From Acidobacteriota bacterium (GTDB lineage: Bacteria > Acidobacteriota > Vicinamibacteria > Vicinamibacterales > UBA8438), in contig VXME01000160.1 of the NCBI GenBank assembly GCA_009861545.1, positions 1-64,000 of the forward strand: a stretch of 64,000 bases of DNA, read 5' to 3'. This document shows positions 36,654-48,832 of this stretch, in pieces. The position numbers were made by a program, and so were the translations under genes. The notes under the pieces were generated by a model. It was given only the letters and a program-made list of their open reading frames with translations. It was not told the DNA's origin and ran no database searches. Each line of letters starts with the position of its first letter. Position 1 is the first letter of the stretch.

Positions 36654-39600
36654 TCAGGCCGGATTCTCGCGAAAGACGCGGTCGCAGGCCCTCTGGAACC
36701 GCGCCTGCAGCGCGTCCGCCTCGGAGCCGGTCAACGTGCCGAGCCGGCGCCGCTCGGCCTGCAGCCGCTTGACGTCCTCACGCGCGGCCCGACGCTTCGC
36801 CTCCTCGTCGACGCGCACTCCCATCGTATTGGCGGCCAACTGCGTGCGCCACTTGCGCGCCAACAGCTCCGCGGGCGACACATCGGCGTCGCCGCGCGAC
36901 TGGGTGGAAACGAGCGCCTCGACCCGCTTGCACAGCCGCTCGAACTGCTTGAGACGCTGCGCCGGATCGTAGTCGGTGCCGCGGAACTGCTCCGCGTGCG
37001 TCTCGACGACGCGCGATATCGCGCGGCCGAAGCGCGCCGCGAGCTTCCGCTTGACGTCGGGCGGCACTTCGGGGGCGCGCCGCCACTTCTCCTGGATCTC
37101 GCGAACGGTCCTGACCAGATCTTCAGGAGCGGCAGGCACGGCTTCCGCGGCGGGCGCGACGGCCGTCTCCGCGCCCGCCCCTTGGGCGGGAGCCTCGCCC
37201 GACGGTTCGGCAGCAGCCGCGCCCGACGATTCGGCAGCAGCCTCGCCCGACGGTTCGGTAGGAGCCGCGCCCGCCGGTTCGGCAGCAGCCGCGCCCGACG
37301 ATTCGGCAGCAACCTCGCCCGACGATTCGGCAGCAGCCTCGCCCGACGATTCGGTGGTCTCGACGGCCGCGGACTCCGCGGTCCCGGCGTTCTCGACGAC
37401 GCCGCCCTCCGCGGATGCGCGTTTGTCGCCGCCGGTCGAGCCGCTCTCGGGCTCGGCCACGGCAGCAGCCGGCGGCGGCGCCAGGGCTTCCAGCTCGGCG
37501 CAGAGGGCCTCGCGCACCGCGATACGGTCGGCCGCGGCCCGGCGCGCGCCCTCGTTGAGCCGATCGAATACGCCGTCGCACGCCTGCCGGAACCGATGCC
37601 AGATCGCGTCCGACCGATTCCGCCGCACCGGACCTATCGTTTTCCATTCGCGCTGGACCTGCTTGACCTCCTCGATCGCGGCCTTCAGGTCCTCGGCCTC
37701 GAGCAAGGCCTCGACGCGCACGCACAGCGCTTCCTTCTTCTCGTAGTTGGCGGACCACTCCTGCTTGCGTCCGGCGAGGTCGGCCTTCCGGCGGGTGAAG
37801 AAACGGCTGCATGCCTGCCGGAGCCGCCCCCACAACGCCTGCTGTTCCCGGCGCGGCACCGGCCCGAGCGTCTTCCACTCCGCCTGCAGGGCGGTCAGAC
37901 GCTGGGCCGTCTTCAGCCAGTCGGTCGATTCGCTGAGCCTCTCCGCCTCCTCCACCAGCGCCGTGTAACGGGCCAGGCTCTGTTCCCGCTCCTGGCGCTG
38001 CGCCGCGAAGAACGGCTCACAACGCGGATAGACGGCGTCGTGCGCCTTCTTGAAGCGTTCCCACAGCGCCTGTCCCTTGTCCTGCGGCACGTCGGCCGCC
38101 TCGCGCCAGCGCTTCATCAGCTCGGTGAACCGCCGGACGACTTCCGCGTCGGTGGGCTCCGGCGCCCCTTCCGGCGGTGAGGCCAGGGCCTCCAGCGCCT
38201 GGCAGAGCTCCTCCTGAACTCCGAGATTCGCCCATCGTTGCCAGTCGGCGAAATCCCGCAGCTCGCGCACCTTGCCGAGCAACGTGCCGGCGCCCTCCTT
38301 GAGCCGCCGTGTCAGTTGGTCGTGATCCCGCCGCGAGGGGAGCGGCGGCAGTTTCTCCAGCGCCTGGCGCACGACCCGCAATTGCCTCTCGGCCTCGGCG
38401 AGCGTCAGCTTCTCGTTCGTGATCGCCGCCTCGACGCCGTCCGCCAGCTTGCCGACGCGCGCGAGATTCCTCTGGCGCTCCTTGTCGCGTGAAGCCTTCA
38501 GACCGACCTCGAGATCGCGATGCCGGGCGTCGGCTGCCGCCTTGCGCCGGGTAAGCTCGGCCAACGCCACGGTCGTCTCGGGGTCCGGCGGTGCGCCGTC
38601 GCCGGTCACCGCCGCAATCTCGCGCCGCCACGCCGCGTCGAGCGCCCGCCACCGAACGCGCCGTTCCGACTCGTCCTCGCCGGTGACGATCTGTTCGATC
38701 TCGGCCGCCAGGGCGTCGAGCTTGCGCAGTCTCTCATGGCGGCGCTGCAGCGCGGCGTGGCGCGCCTCGCACGCCGCCGCGGCCCTCTCGAACCGCGCGC
38801 CGAGCGACTCGATCACCGCCCGCGCCTCGCCGCTCGCGTCGGGATCGACGGCCAGCGCCTCCCACTCCGCCCGCGCCTGCCGCAACCCATCGAGCGCGGC
38901 GTCTCCCTCCAACGCTTCCACTCGCTCGCACAGGGCGGCCCGCGACGACTCCGCCGCGGTCCGCTCGGCCGCGGCGCGCTGGGCTTCGACCGCAGTGGCG
39001 TCGAGCGCGAGCAACCGGTCCTCCAGCGCCCGCCGGGCGGCGGCGAACCGTTCGGCCACCGCCGGCTCGATCGGCCCGTCGACGCCCGCCCACCGCTGCA
39101 CGGCGTCGTCCAGCGCCTTGCGGCCCTCCTCCAGCGAGGTGACCGCGGCCGCCCTCGTCTCGAGCGCGGCGCACAAGTCGACGCCCGGGACCGCCGCAAC
39201 ATCGGACGCGCGGTCCTCGGAGCGCGCCGCCAGCACCGCGCGCGCCCGCCGCGCCACACCCTTGTGACGGGCCTGACGGGACATCGTCTCCAGCGCGGCG
39301 TCATCGAGGCCACCGCCGTCCACCAGCCGCTCGCAAGCCGCCAGCGCCGCCGCCTTGTCGTCCGCCTTGACGGCCACCGAGAGCAGCTCGTCCCGATCCT
39401 TCAGCCGCGCGACGGCGTCCAGCGCGATTTCGGCGCGGCCCGCCCGCCGCGCGACGGCGGCGAGCATCTTGTCGCCGGACAGGCGCTCCAGCGCGGCACG
39501 GGCCACCGCCTCGAGCTCCGCCGCGCGGGCGACGGCGGCCAGATCGCGCTCGTCGACCAGCACATCCAGCGCGGCGACGGCAGCCGCGGCGTCGGCCGCT

Positions 39601-39878
39601 TCGATGAGCGTGTCGCGCACGGCGGCGATCGCCTCGACGCGCGCGTCGTCACTCGCATCGCCGGCCTCGCCGGCGTCCCGCAGGAAGGCAACCAGGGTTG
39701 CCAGATCCGGCATTCGCTCGACCGCCGCACGGCGCACTCCCGGGTCGGGGTCGCCCCTCGCGATCTCCAACAGCACGTCGCGCGCGTCCTCGGGGAGATC
39801 GCGCACGGCGCCGACCCGCACCGCGGGATCGTCACTCTGCCAAGCCGGTTGAGCGCGCAGTCGTTCGAGCAGCTTCAT
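36654..39878 (-). CDS. Large DUF349-repeat coiled-coil protein
   Basis: A 1074-residue cytoplasmic protein. The first 230 residues look like HEAT-type helical repeats (DLPEDARDVLLEIARGDPDP, RRAAVERMPDLATLVAFLRD). The rest carries repeated DUF349 units with the core WKxxGPVxRxxxxxLWxRFR, for example LTALQAEWKTLGPVPRREQQ and VQREWKTIGPVRRNRSDAIW. A low-complexity Glu/Ser/Ala linker made of 24-bp DNA repeats interrupts them. DUF349 proteins are widespread and of unknown function. No membrane segment or signal is seen. A minus-strand CATAAT at 39913-39908 might be its -10 box. Confidence 0.88.
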   Translation of the reverse strand: MKLLERLRAQPAWQSDDPAVRVGAVRDLPEDARDVLLEIARGDPDPGVRRAAVERMPDLATLVAFLRDAGEAGDASDDARVEAIAAVRDTLIEAADAAAAVAALDVLVDERDLAAVARAAELEAVARAALERLSGDKMLAAVARRAGRAEIALDAVARLKDRDELLSVAVKADDKAAALAACERLVDGGGLDDAALETMSRQARHKGVARRARAVLAARSEDRASDVAAVPGVDLCAALETRAAAVTSLEEGRKALDDAVQRWAGVDGPIEPAVAERFAAARRALEDRLLALDATAVEAQRAAAERTAAESSRAALCERVEALEGDAALDGLRQARAEWEALAVDPDASGEARAVIESLGARFERAAAACEARHAALQRRHERLRKLDALAAEIEQIVTGEDESERRVRWRALDAAWRREIAAVTGDGAPPDPETTVALAELTRRKAAADARHRDLEVGLKASRDKERQRNLARVGKLADGVEAAITNEKLTLAEAERQLRVVRQALEKLPPLPSRRDHDQLTRRLKEGAGTLLGKVRELRDFADWQRWANLGVQEELCQALEALASPPEGAPEPTDAEVVRRFTELMKRWREAADVPQDKGQALWERFKKAHDAVYPRCEPFFAAQRQEREQSLARYTALVEEAERLSESTDWLKTAQRLTALQAEWKTLGPVPRREQQALWGRLRQACSRFFTRRKADLAGRKQEWSANYEKKEALCVRVEALLEAEDLKAAIEEVKQVQREWKTIGPVRRNRSDAIWHRFRQACDGVFDRLNEGARRAAADRIAVREALCAELEALAPPPAAAVAEPESGSTGGDKRASAEGGVVENAGTAESAAVETTESSGEAAAESSGEVAAESSGAAAAEPAGAAPTEPSGEAAAESSGAAAAEPSGEAPAQGAGAETAVAPAAEAVPAAPEDLVRTVREIQEKWRRAPEVPPDVKRKLAARFGRAISRVVETHAEQFRGTDYDPAQRLKQFERLCKRVEALVSTQSRGDADVSPAELLARKWRTQLAANTMGVRVDEEAKRRAAREDVKRLQAERRRLGTLTGSEADALQARFQRACDRVFRENPA
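37185..37352 (-). repeat. Seven 24-bp tandem repeats inside the DUF349 gene
   Basis: Seven imperfect 24-bp units encode seven copies of an 8-residue unit (ESSGEAAA, ESSGEVAA, ESSGAAAA, EPAGAAPT and so on). The unit length keeps the frame, so copy number could vary without disrupting the protein. Confidence 0.9.
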
Positions 39879-40005
39879 GACTCGGATGGGTGGACAGGCT
39901 TGGGTGGATTATGCATACTCGGGACCGGAATCGGGGCAGCGAGCCGGCTCCCGGAAAATACCCGCATTCAGCCGCTCGACGCTGCGCTTCGTCACGCGAG
40001 CACCG

Positions 40006-40033
40006 TTCTGGATCCCGATTGTTGGATCCAGAA
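40006..40033. promoter_or_regulatory. Perfect 10-bp inverted repeat upstream of the first cyclophilin gene
   Basis: TTCTGGATCC and GGATCCAGAA flank an eight-base loop, followed at once by the near-palindrome CCCAGATCTTGG. The element lies in the 210-base gap between the divergent DUF349 and cyclophilin genes, 55 bases before the cyclophilin ATG. It could be an operator or a leader hairpin. Confidence 0.45.
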
Positions 40034-40088
40034 TCCCAGATCTTGGAAACCACTGCGCGGTCGGGAGCGATCGCAGGGAGCGAGGCCG

Positions 40089-40670
40089 ATGTCTTTTCGC
40101 ATGCTGGCCGGCATTCTCGGAATGGTAGGTGTCATGACGCCAGGAACACTCGGCGCGTCGGCGCAGGATAACCCGGTCGTGGTCATGGAGACCACCCAAG
40201 GGAGCATTACGATCGAGCTGCTGCAGGATGCGGCACCGGTCACGGTGGAGAACTTCCTGCAGTACGCCAACGACGGGTTCTTCGCGGGCACCGTCTTCCA
40301 CCGCGTGATCCCGGGGTTCATGATCCAGGGCGGCGGCCTGACGGCGAATCTCTCGGAGAAGGCCACGCGCCCGCCGATCCGGAACGAGGCCGACAACGGG
40401 CTGAGCAACGCGCGGGGCACGATCTCCATGGCGCGGACGAGCGTCGTCGACAGCGCCACCGCCCAGTTCTTCATCAACACGGTCGACAACGCGCGGAGCC
40501 TCGACCACCGGGGCACGTCTCCCCGCGACTACGGCTACGCCGTCTTCGGACGCGTGACCGCCGGCATGGACGTGGTCGACGCCATTTCCGGGGTGTCGAC
40601 AGGGCGGCAGGGACCGCATCAGAACGTCCCCGTCGAGCCGGTCGTCATCAACTCCGTCACGGTCCAGTAG
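40089..40670 (+). CDS. Exported cyclophilin-type peptidyl-prolyl isomerase
   Basis: A 193-residue cyclophilin with a signal peptide (MLAGILGMVGVMTPGTLGASA). The mature domain reads VVMETTQGSITIELLQDAAP, then GTVFHRVIPGFMIQGGG and TAQFFINTVDN. The catalytic FHR and the QFFIN motif are intact. The bacterial PpiA-type loop is short. The ATG at 40089 follows GGGAGCGAGGCCG. It would speed proline isomerisation in the periplasm. A second cyclophilin gene starts 13 bases after it. Confidence 0.92.
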   Translation: MSFRMLAGILGMVGVMTPGTLGASAQDNPVVVMETTQGSITIELLQDAAPVTVENFLQYANDGFFAGTVFHRVIPGFMIQGGGLTANLSEKATRPPIRNEADNGLSNARGTISMARTSVVDSATAQFFINTVDNARSLDHRGTSPRDYGYAVFGRVTAGMDVVDAISGVSTGRQGPHQNVPVEPVVINSVTVQ

Positions 40671-40683
40671 GGTGGGACGCGTC

Positions 40684-41277
40684 ATGCTGCGATCACTGGC
40701 CGCCGCCTCGGCCGTCGCCGTCCTGCTGGCCGCGCCCGGCGCGGTCCACGCGCAGGACCCGCCGCCCAATCCCCATGTCGTGATCGAGACGTCGATGGGC
40801 GATATCACGGTCGAGCTTTTCCGCACGCGGGCGGTGGTCTCGGTCGTCAACTTCCTGACCTACGTCCAGACCGGATTCTACGACGGCACGATCTTCCACC
40901 GGGTGATCCGCAACCTGATCATCCAGGGGGGCGGGCTCGAGGAGGACCACACCCCGCGCGTCGAGGGACTTCGAGGCCCCATCCTGAACGAGGCGACCAA
41001 CCGCCTGCAGAACCGGCGCGGCACCATCGCCATGGCGCGCCTCGGCGAGCCGAACACCGCGCGGGCGCAGTTCTTCATCAACGTCGGCCACAACGACATG
41101 TTCAATCACCGCAACACGACGCGGGACGGCTTCGGCTACGCCGTCTTCGGACGGGTCGTGGACGGCATGGACGTGGTCGACGACATCTCGCGCGTCCGCA
41201 CCACCCGGGTGGACCGCATGAACGACGTGCCCCGCGAGAGCGTCGTCATCCGCACGATTCGACGCATCGATCCCTGA
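40684..41277 (+). CDS. Exported cyclophilin-type peptidyl-prolyl isomerase, second copy
   Basis: A 197-residue paralogue of the preceding gene with signal peptide SLAAASAVAVLLAAPGAVHA. Active-site segments are GTIFHRVIRNLIIQGGGLEE and RAQFFINVGHNDMF. RNLIIQGGG replaces PGFMIQGGG of the first copy, so the substrate groove may differ. ATG 40684 is preferred to GTG 40672 because it gives a compact signal peptide and has AGGGTGGGA upstream. The tandem arrangement suggests local duplication and a shared transcript. Confidence 0.9.
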   Translation: MLRSLAAASAVAVLLAAPGAVHAQDPPPNPHVVIETSMGDITVELFRTRAVVSVVNFLTYVQTGFYDGTIFHRVIRNLIIQGGGLEEDHTPRVEGLRGPILNEATNRLQNRRGTIAMARLGEPNTARAQFFINVGHNDMFNHRNTTRDGFGYAVFGRVVDGMDVVDDISRVRTTRVDRMNDVPRESVVIRTIRRIDP

Positions 41278-41296
41278 GGGCCACAATAGGGGGGCG

Positions 41297-44082
<2,786 letters not shown>

Positions 44083-44086
<4 letters not shown>

Positions 44087-44319
44087 TGGCTGATGAGATT
44101 ATCGAGAAAGTGTTGCGGATCAAGGACGAGATCGCGCGTGAACACGGATACGACGTGGGCCGCTTGGGCGCGTACTTTCGGCGGTTGGGGAGGGAAAGGG
44201 CACAGCGGGAGGAAGATGGCGCGGCGGCGGGAGACAGGACGGCGGCGGAGGTTGCGGAATCGGTGACCTGGGTGGAGGCGGAGTTCGGATCGCGCCGGAG
44301 CGGTGGAGACGATCGGTAG
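44083..44319 (+). CDS. Small protein of unknown function coupled to the ligase-acyltransferase
   Basis: A 78-residue protein. ATG 44083 overlaps the stop of the fusion gene (ATGA). The segment ADEIIEKVLRIKDEIAREHG followed by YDVGRLGAYFRRLGRERAQ resembles the recurrent short family with a start like (P)IVEEVRxIRDExAxxxxYDL, often seen in toxin-antitoxin-like or regulatory small genes. That resemblance is from memory and not tested. The C-terminus is Glu/Asp/Ala-rich. Tight coupling argues it is a real gene. Confidence 0.6.
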
Positions 44320-44503
44320 GACAACGCCCACCTGATAGCGAGGGGCGCTGTGCCCGTGGCGGGGGCCGACCGGGCGGCATGCGTGGGCGAGGGCTCGGCG
44401 GGCCAGCGTGACGAGGAGCGACGCAATGACCCTCGCGAGCGGACTTCGACGGCGACGTCAGGGTGGTAGTGGCGTTCGGCGACCAGGTCCGAGTGCGCGC
44501 TTG

Positions 44504-44769
44504 CGGGAAGTCAGGCCCGCAGGACGACGCGGCCGATCACCCGTCCGGCTCGCAGGTCGTCGAGCGCCGCCTGTGCGGCGGCAAGAGGGCGTTCGTCGAT
44601 CGGCAGCTCGGGAATCGATCCGGAGCGGCCCAGGGCCAGCAACTCCCCCATCTCGGCCGGGCTGCCGACGTAGGAGCCGCGGATGGTCACCTGCTTGAGC
44701 GTCAGCAGGGGCAACGGGAGCTGCAACGCGCCGCCGAACAGCCCGACCACTATCAGCATGCCCCCCGCG
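44504..44769. repeat. Left direct repeat flanking the defence island
   Basis: This stretch matches 60082-60347 at a constant offset of 15,578 bp and in the same orientation. Bases 44586-44681 are identical to 60164-60259 over 96 bp, and the first 38 bases are also identical. It corresponds to the 3' end of the alcohol dehydrogenase gene and a few bases beyond its stop. Confidence 0.9.
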
Positions 44770-44990
44770 GCCGGGGCCCCAAAGGCGACAGCGCGGATGC
44801 GGCGGCAGCGCGTGGTCCGCGAATCCGCGGCCCGCCCCACTCCCACCGGCTGGCCGCCGGGACAGTGGTGCTCGTCGCCCGCCGCGCAACCGCGGGCAGG
44901 CGCCGCACCCGAGCGAGGGATAGACGACGCGCCGATCGCCGGCGCCTCGGCGCACGGACGCTCCCCGAACAACGCCCGCTCGATGTCCGC
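44511..44990 (-). pseudogene. Decayed copy of the GNAT - methyltransferase - alcohol dehydrogenase operon
   Basis: Relative to the intact genes at 60089-62393, three blocks remain in the same order. They are a 47-bp GNAT piece (44944-44990; encodes DIERALFGERPCAEA), a middle ADH piece (about 44798-44940; VVYPSLGCG, GQPVGVGRA) and the ADH C-terminal part (44511-44797; GSYVGSPAEMGELLALGRSG to GRVVLRA). One deletion of about 340 bp removes the nucleotide-binding fold, and another of about 1.35 kb removes the GNAT C-terminus, the methyltransferase and the ADH N-terminus. A frameshift separates the middle and C-terminal pieces. It is non-functional as an enzyme and marks the left edge of the island. 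Confidence 0.85.
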
Positions 44991-45139
44991 GAAGCTGTCA
45001 CTCTCGGAGACGGTGTCACGCGTTCCTGCATGTCGAATGAGCACGAGCCCGGCCTGACGGGCCTCGGTCGGCGCCGATTCCAAGTCGCGCGAAGCCTTCG
45101 ACAGCGAAAAATTCACGAATGTCGTTACTGAAACAACAT

Positions 45140-45167
45140 TTGATAGTAAAGTTCAAGGCGCTATGAA
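45140..45167 (+). promoter_or_regulatory. Candidate promoter of the defence operon
   Basis: TTGATA (45140-45145) and TATGAA (45162-45167) are separated by 16 bases in a distinctly AT-rich patch (45105-45185) that contrasts with the GC-rich flanks. The predicted transcript start lies about 15-20 bases before the GTG of the helicase gene. It is the only convincing promoter seen for the operon. Confidence 0.5.
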
Positions 45168-45191
45168 GATGTATCGTGCTAATCTCGATGC

Positions 45192-48100
45192 GTGGACGAG
45201 ATCGCAGACACCCCACCCGCTGCGGAGGGAGGCCTCGGCGTTCGGCGCATCCGGAGAGGAATGGGGCTGACGCAGATCCAGTTCGCGGAGCGCCTGGGGG
45301 TTACGCCGCTCACGGTCCATCGCTGGGAATCAGGCCAGTCCCGACCGCAACGCTTGGCGCAGAACCGCCTCCGCGAGTTGGAAGATGCGTTGGCCGGACA
45401 GTCCGCCGACCCGACGTCGGTAGCAGCAACGGCTTCCCTGCCGGCAGTTCCACTCGATTTCGCGGGCGACCCGAACGCCGTATCGGCCGTGGTGGAGGGC
45501 GTGCGCCTGTCCCACGGACACCAGTTCAACCCGGCGTTCGCCACGGAGATCTCGCGCATCGACCCGCTGCCCCACCAGCGCATCGCGGTCTACGAGCGGA
45601 TGATCCCGCAACAACCGTTGCGCTTCCTCCTGGCGGACGACGCCGGGGCCGGCAAGACGATCATGACCGGCCTCTACGTTCGCGAGATGCTGTCCCGCGG
45701 CCGGATTCGCCGGGTCCTCGTCGTGCCTCCGGCCGGCCTCGTGGGCAACTGGGAACGCGAGTTGCGGACACTGTTCCGCCTGCCGTTTCGCATCGTCTCC
45801 AGCGCGGGCGCGTCCCGATCCGCGGTGGATCGCGTGACGGCGGCCAACCCGTTCCGCGGACCGGGAAGCGACCTCGTGATCGTGTCCCTCGACACCCTTA
45901 CCAGCGAGCGCACGTTCGACGCGCTCCGGCAGCCCACCGTGCCGCCCTACGACCTCGTCGTGTTCGACGAGGCGCACAAGCTCAGCGTCGTCAGGCAGCA
46001 ACATGGCGTGCGCAAGCGCCGGCGGTACGAGCTCGCCGAGGCCCTGGCCGGATGCGCCGGTCCCGCGACCCGGTACGCCGGCCTCGGCTGGTCGGCGCTG
46101 CACCTGCTGTTGTTGACGGCGACGCCGCACATGGGCAAGGACACGCCGTACCACTACCTGTGGCGGCTGCTCGACCCGCGGGTGTTCGCCACCGGAGAAG
46201 CGTTCCGGCGTTTCCCTACGGAGGCGCGCGACCGTCACTTCATCCGCCGGACGAAGGAAGAGATGGTCGGTCTGGACGGAACACCGCTGTACCGGCGGCG
46301 CACGTGCGACACGTTCAGCTACGCCTTGAGCCCCGGCCCCGACGGCGAGCAGGCGCTCTACGACGCCACCACCGCCTACCTCCGGCACGCGTACAACCGG
46401 GCCCTCGACAACCGCCCGGCGGTACGGCTCGCGATGGGAGTCTTCCAGCGGCGGCTCGCCAGTTCGACGCTGGCTGTCCTGCGCTCGTTCGAACGGCGGA
46501 TCAGCAGGATCGAGCAGACCATCGACGACCTGCGTTCCGGGAGGGTCACCACTTCGGAGCTGCAGGGCCGGCAGAAACGGCTCGACCGCGAGCACCACGA
46601 GGATTTCTTCGACACGCACGGCGCCGAAGACGACGCGCGCGATACCGGCGACGGCGAGCGGCACGAAGACTACGAAGACGCGCTGCTCGGGGCGGTGGTC
46701 GCCGTCACGATCGAGGAATTGCAGCATGAACTCGACGTGCTCGCCGACCTCGGCGCGCGGGCGCGCCGGCTGGTCGCTTCCGGCCGGGAGTCGAAGTTCG
46801 AAGCGCTGCGCGAGGTCCTGGAAGATCCGCGCCATGCCGGCGAGAAGTGGCTCGTCTTCACCGAGCACCGGGACACGGCAGACTACCTGGTGCGCCGCCT
46901 GGAGGGATTCGGGTACTCCGGCCAGGTCGGGCAGATACACGGCGGCCTGGCCTGGCCTGCCCGAGAGATCGAGGTCGAGCGTTTCCGGCGCCCGGACGGC
47001 TCCCGCTTCCTCGTGGCGACCGACGCCGCCGGCGAAGGCATCAACCTCCAGTTCTGCCGGCTCATGGTCAACTACGACGTGCCGTGGAATCCGGCGCGCC
47101 TCGAACAGCGCATGGGCCGCATCCACCGCTATGGACAGCGGTGCGACGTGCACGTCTTCAACCTCGTCGCCGGCAGCACGCACGAGGGACGCGTGCTCGA
47201 GGTGCTGCTCGACAAGCTCGACGCCATCCGCACGGAGCTTCGATCCGACAAGGTGTTCGACGTCATCGGACGGCTGTTCGAGAACGGGTCCCTCCGCGAG
47301 CACATGATCGAAGCGCTGACCGACGACGGAGAACGCCGCGTCGTCGACCACGTCACGAGCCGGCTTACCGTAAGCCGCGTCGACGCGGTCGCCGACAACG
47401 AGGCGCGCATCTACGGCCGACCAGGGGAGGTGGCCGAGCGTCTCGGTGGATTGCGGATCGACGTGGAGCGCGAACGCTACCTGCAGCTCCTGCCCGGCTA
47501 CGTCCGGCGCTTCGTCCAGAAGAGCGCCTCGCTGCTCGACTTGCAGATCGACGGTGACCTCGACGGCGTCTTCTCCCTGGCCCCCGGCCGGGCCGGGGCA
47601 CTCGACGCGCTGTTGCCGGCGCTCGAACGCTACCCACCGCCGGCGCGCGAGAACCTGTGCGTCCGGCGGCCCACGACGGACGAGCCCTGCATCTGGCTCC
47701 ATCCGGGCGAACCGGTCTTCGACACGCTGATGGATCAGATCCTGCACACTTATAGGCGCGACGCGCTGCGCGGCGGCATCTTCACCGACCCCAAGGCGGA
47801 CGCCCCCTACCTGTTCCATCTAGGCCTGGCCTCGGTCGAACAGGAACCCGATGACGGCGGACGCTCGAACATGCAACCGACGGCCGGGGACCCGACGGAA
47901 CCGGGCACGTCCCGGATCCTGGAGCGGCGCCTGTTCGGACTGCGGCACGCGGGCGACGGCGCGTTGAATGAATCTCCCGTGGAGCATCTGCTGCTGCTGC
48001 ATGGCGCCCCCGGCGTCGCGCCGGGAGCGGTGTCGCTCGCTGGTCGGGGCATCGGCATGCGGGCAACGGCGGCCGCGTACGCCGAGCACGACCTCTCGAC

Positions 48101-48821
48101 ACGGATGGTCGAGGACCGCCGGGCCGCGTTGCGCACCGAATTGCCGGTGCGCTGCCACCGGATCGGTGCAGGTTTCGATCTGCGCGCCGCGGAGCTGGCT
48201 GGCCGGCGCGCGAAGCTGGCCGCCGGCACCGGACGCGATGCTACGGACGGCGAACTCGACGCGATCAAGCAGGAGCAGCGGGCGCTCTCCACGGAACGAC
48301 GGGAGGTCCTCGCCCGAACCGAGACCGCACCCGAACGGATCGTGGCTGGCGAAGTTCACTTTCTCGCCCATGCCCTCGTCGTGCCCGCCCGCGCCTCCGA
48401 CGAGCTGCAACGCTACGATGCTCGTGTGGAGGAGATCGCGGTGCGCATCGCCACCGCGTGGGAGCAGGAGCGGGGCGGCACCGTGCGCGACGTCTCCCGA
48501 CCCGCTGCCGCCCGTCTCGCCGGCCTGCCCGACTGGCCCGGGTTCGACCTGCTCGCCGCCCAGCCGAACGGCGACGTGCGGAACATCGAAGTCAAGGGGC
48601 GGGCCGGCGAATCGGCCATCCAGATGGAGCTCAACGAGTGGAAACAGGCGTGCCATCTGGAGGACCGCTACTGGCTATACGTGGTCTTCGACTGCGCGAC
48701 ACCCGACCCGCGCCTCGTCCGGGTGCGCGATCCGTTCCGCCGACTGCTGGCGAAGAGCCGCGAGTCGTCCGTCTACGTCATTTCCCCAAGGTCGTTGCTC
48801 GACGCCGCGGAGCCGGCTTGA
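45192..48821 (+). CDS. SNF2-type helicase with N-terminal HTH and C-terminal DUF3883 domain
   Basis: A 1209-residue protein, first gene of the island operon. Residues 15-60 are an Xre-type helix-turn-helix (MGLTQIQFAERLGVTPLTVH). The SNF2/DrmD-like ATPase has Walker A LADDAGAGKTIMTGL near residue 150, motif II VVFDEAHKLS near 258, motif III LTATPH, and helicase-C motifs TDAAGEGINLQFC and RLEQRMGRIHRYGQ. The C-terminus is a DUF3883-type domain (NGDVRNIEVKGRAG, near residue 1135) with a nuclease-like E-x-K signature and RYWLYVVFDC. SNF2 helicases of this type are core parts of DISARM and related systems that act on invading DNA. The GTG start has no clear ribosome site, and the HTH could also autoregulate the operon. 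An alternative ATG inside the HTH would damage it. Confidence 0.9.
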   Translation: MDEIADTPPAAEGGLGVRRIRRGMGLTQIQFAERLGVTPLTVHRWESGQSRPQRLAQNRLRELEDALAGQSADPTSVAATASLPAVPLDFAGDPNAVSAVVEGVRLSHGHQFNPAFATEISRIDPLPHQRIAVYERMIPQQPLRFLLADDAGAGKTIMTGLYVREMLSRGRIRRVLVVPPAGLVGNWERELRTLFRLPFRIVSSAGASRSAVDRVTAANPFRGPGSDLVIVSLDTLTSERTFDALRQPTVPPYDLVVFDEAHKLSVVRQQHGVRKRRRYELAEALAGCAGPATRYAGLGWSALHLLLLTATPHMGKDTPYHYLWRLLDPRVFATGEAFRRFPTEARDRHFIRRTKEEMVGLDGTPLYRRRTCDTFSYALSPGPDGEQALYDATTAYLRHAYNRALDNRPAVRLAMGVFQRRLASSTLAVLRSFERRISRIEQTIDDLRSGRVTTSELQGRQKRLDREHHEDFFDTHGAEDDARDTGDGERHEDYEDALLGAVVAVTIEELQHELDVLADLGARARRLVASGRESKFEALREVLEDPRHAGEKWLVFTEHRDTADYLVRRLEGFGYSGQVGQIHGGLAWPAREIEVERFRRPDGSRFLVATDAAGEGINLQFCRLMVNYDVPWNPARLEQRMGRIHRYGQRCDVHVFNLVAGSTHEGRVLEVLLDKLDAIRTELRSDKVFDVIGRLFENGSLREHMIEALTDDGERRVVDHVTSRLTVSRVDAVADNEARIYGRPGEVAERLGGLRIDVERERYLQLLPGYVRRFVQKSASLLDLQIDGDLDGVFSLAPGRAGALDALLPALERYPPPARENLCVRRPTTDEPCIWLHPGEPVFDTLMDQILHTYRRDALRGGIFTDPKADAPYLFHLGLASVEQEPDDGGRSNMQPTAGDPTEPGTSRILERRLFGLRHAGDGALNESPVEHLLLLHGAPGVAPGAVSLAGRGIGMRATAAAYAEHDLSTRMVEDRRAALRTELPVRCHRIGAGFDLRAAELAGRRAKLAAGTGRDATDGELDAIKQEQRALSTERREVLARTETAPERIVAGEVHFLAHALVVPARASDELQRYDARVEEIAVRIATAWEQERGGTVRDVSRPAAARLAGLPDWPGFDLLAAQPNGDVRNIEVKGRAGESAIQMELNEWKQACHLEDRYWLYVVFDCATPDPRLVRVRDPFRRLLAKSRESSVYVISPRSLLDAAEPA

Positions 48822-48832
48822 ACAGCAGAACG

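Noticed and set aside
37185-37352. Regular repeats that could be mistaken for a CRISPR array
   Set aside because: Units are contiguous without spacers and encode an in-frame protein repeat.
45176-46729. 517-codon frame starting at an ATG-like site just before the helicase start
   Set aside because: Translation is Arg/Pro-rich and lacks the HTH and helicase motifs, which are intact in the frame beginning at 45192.
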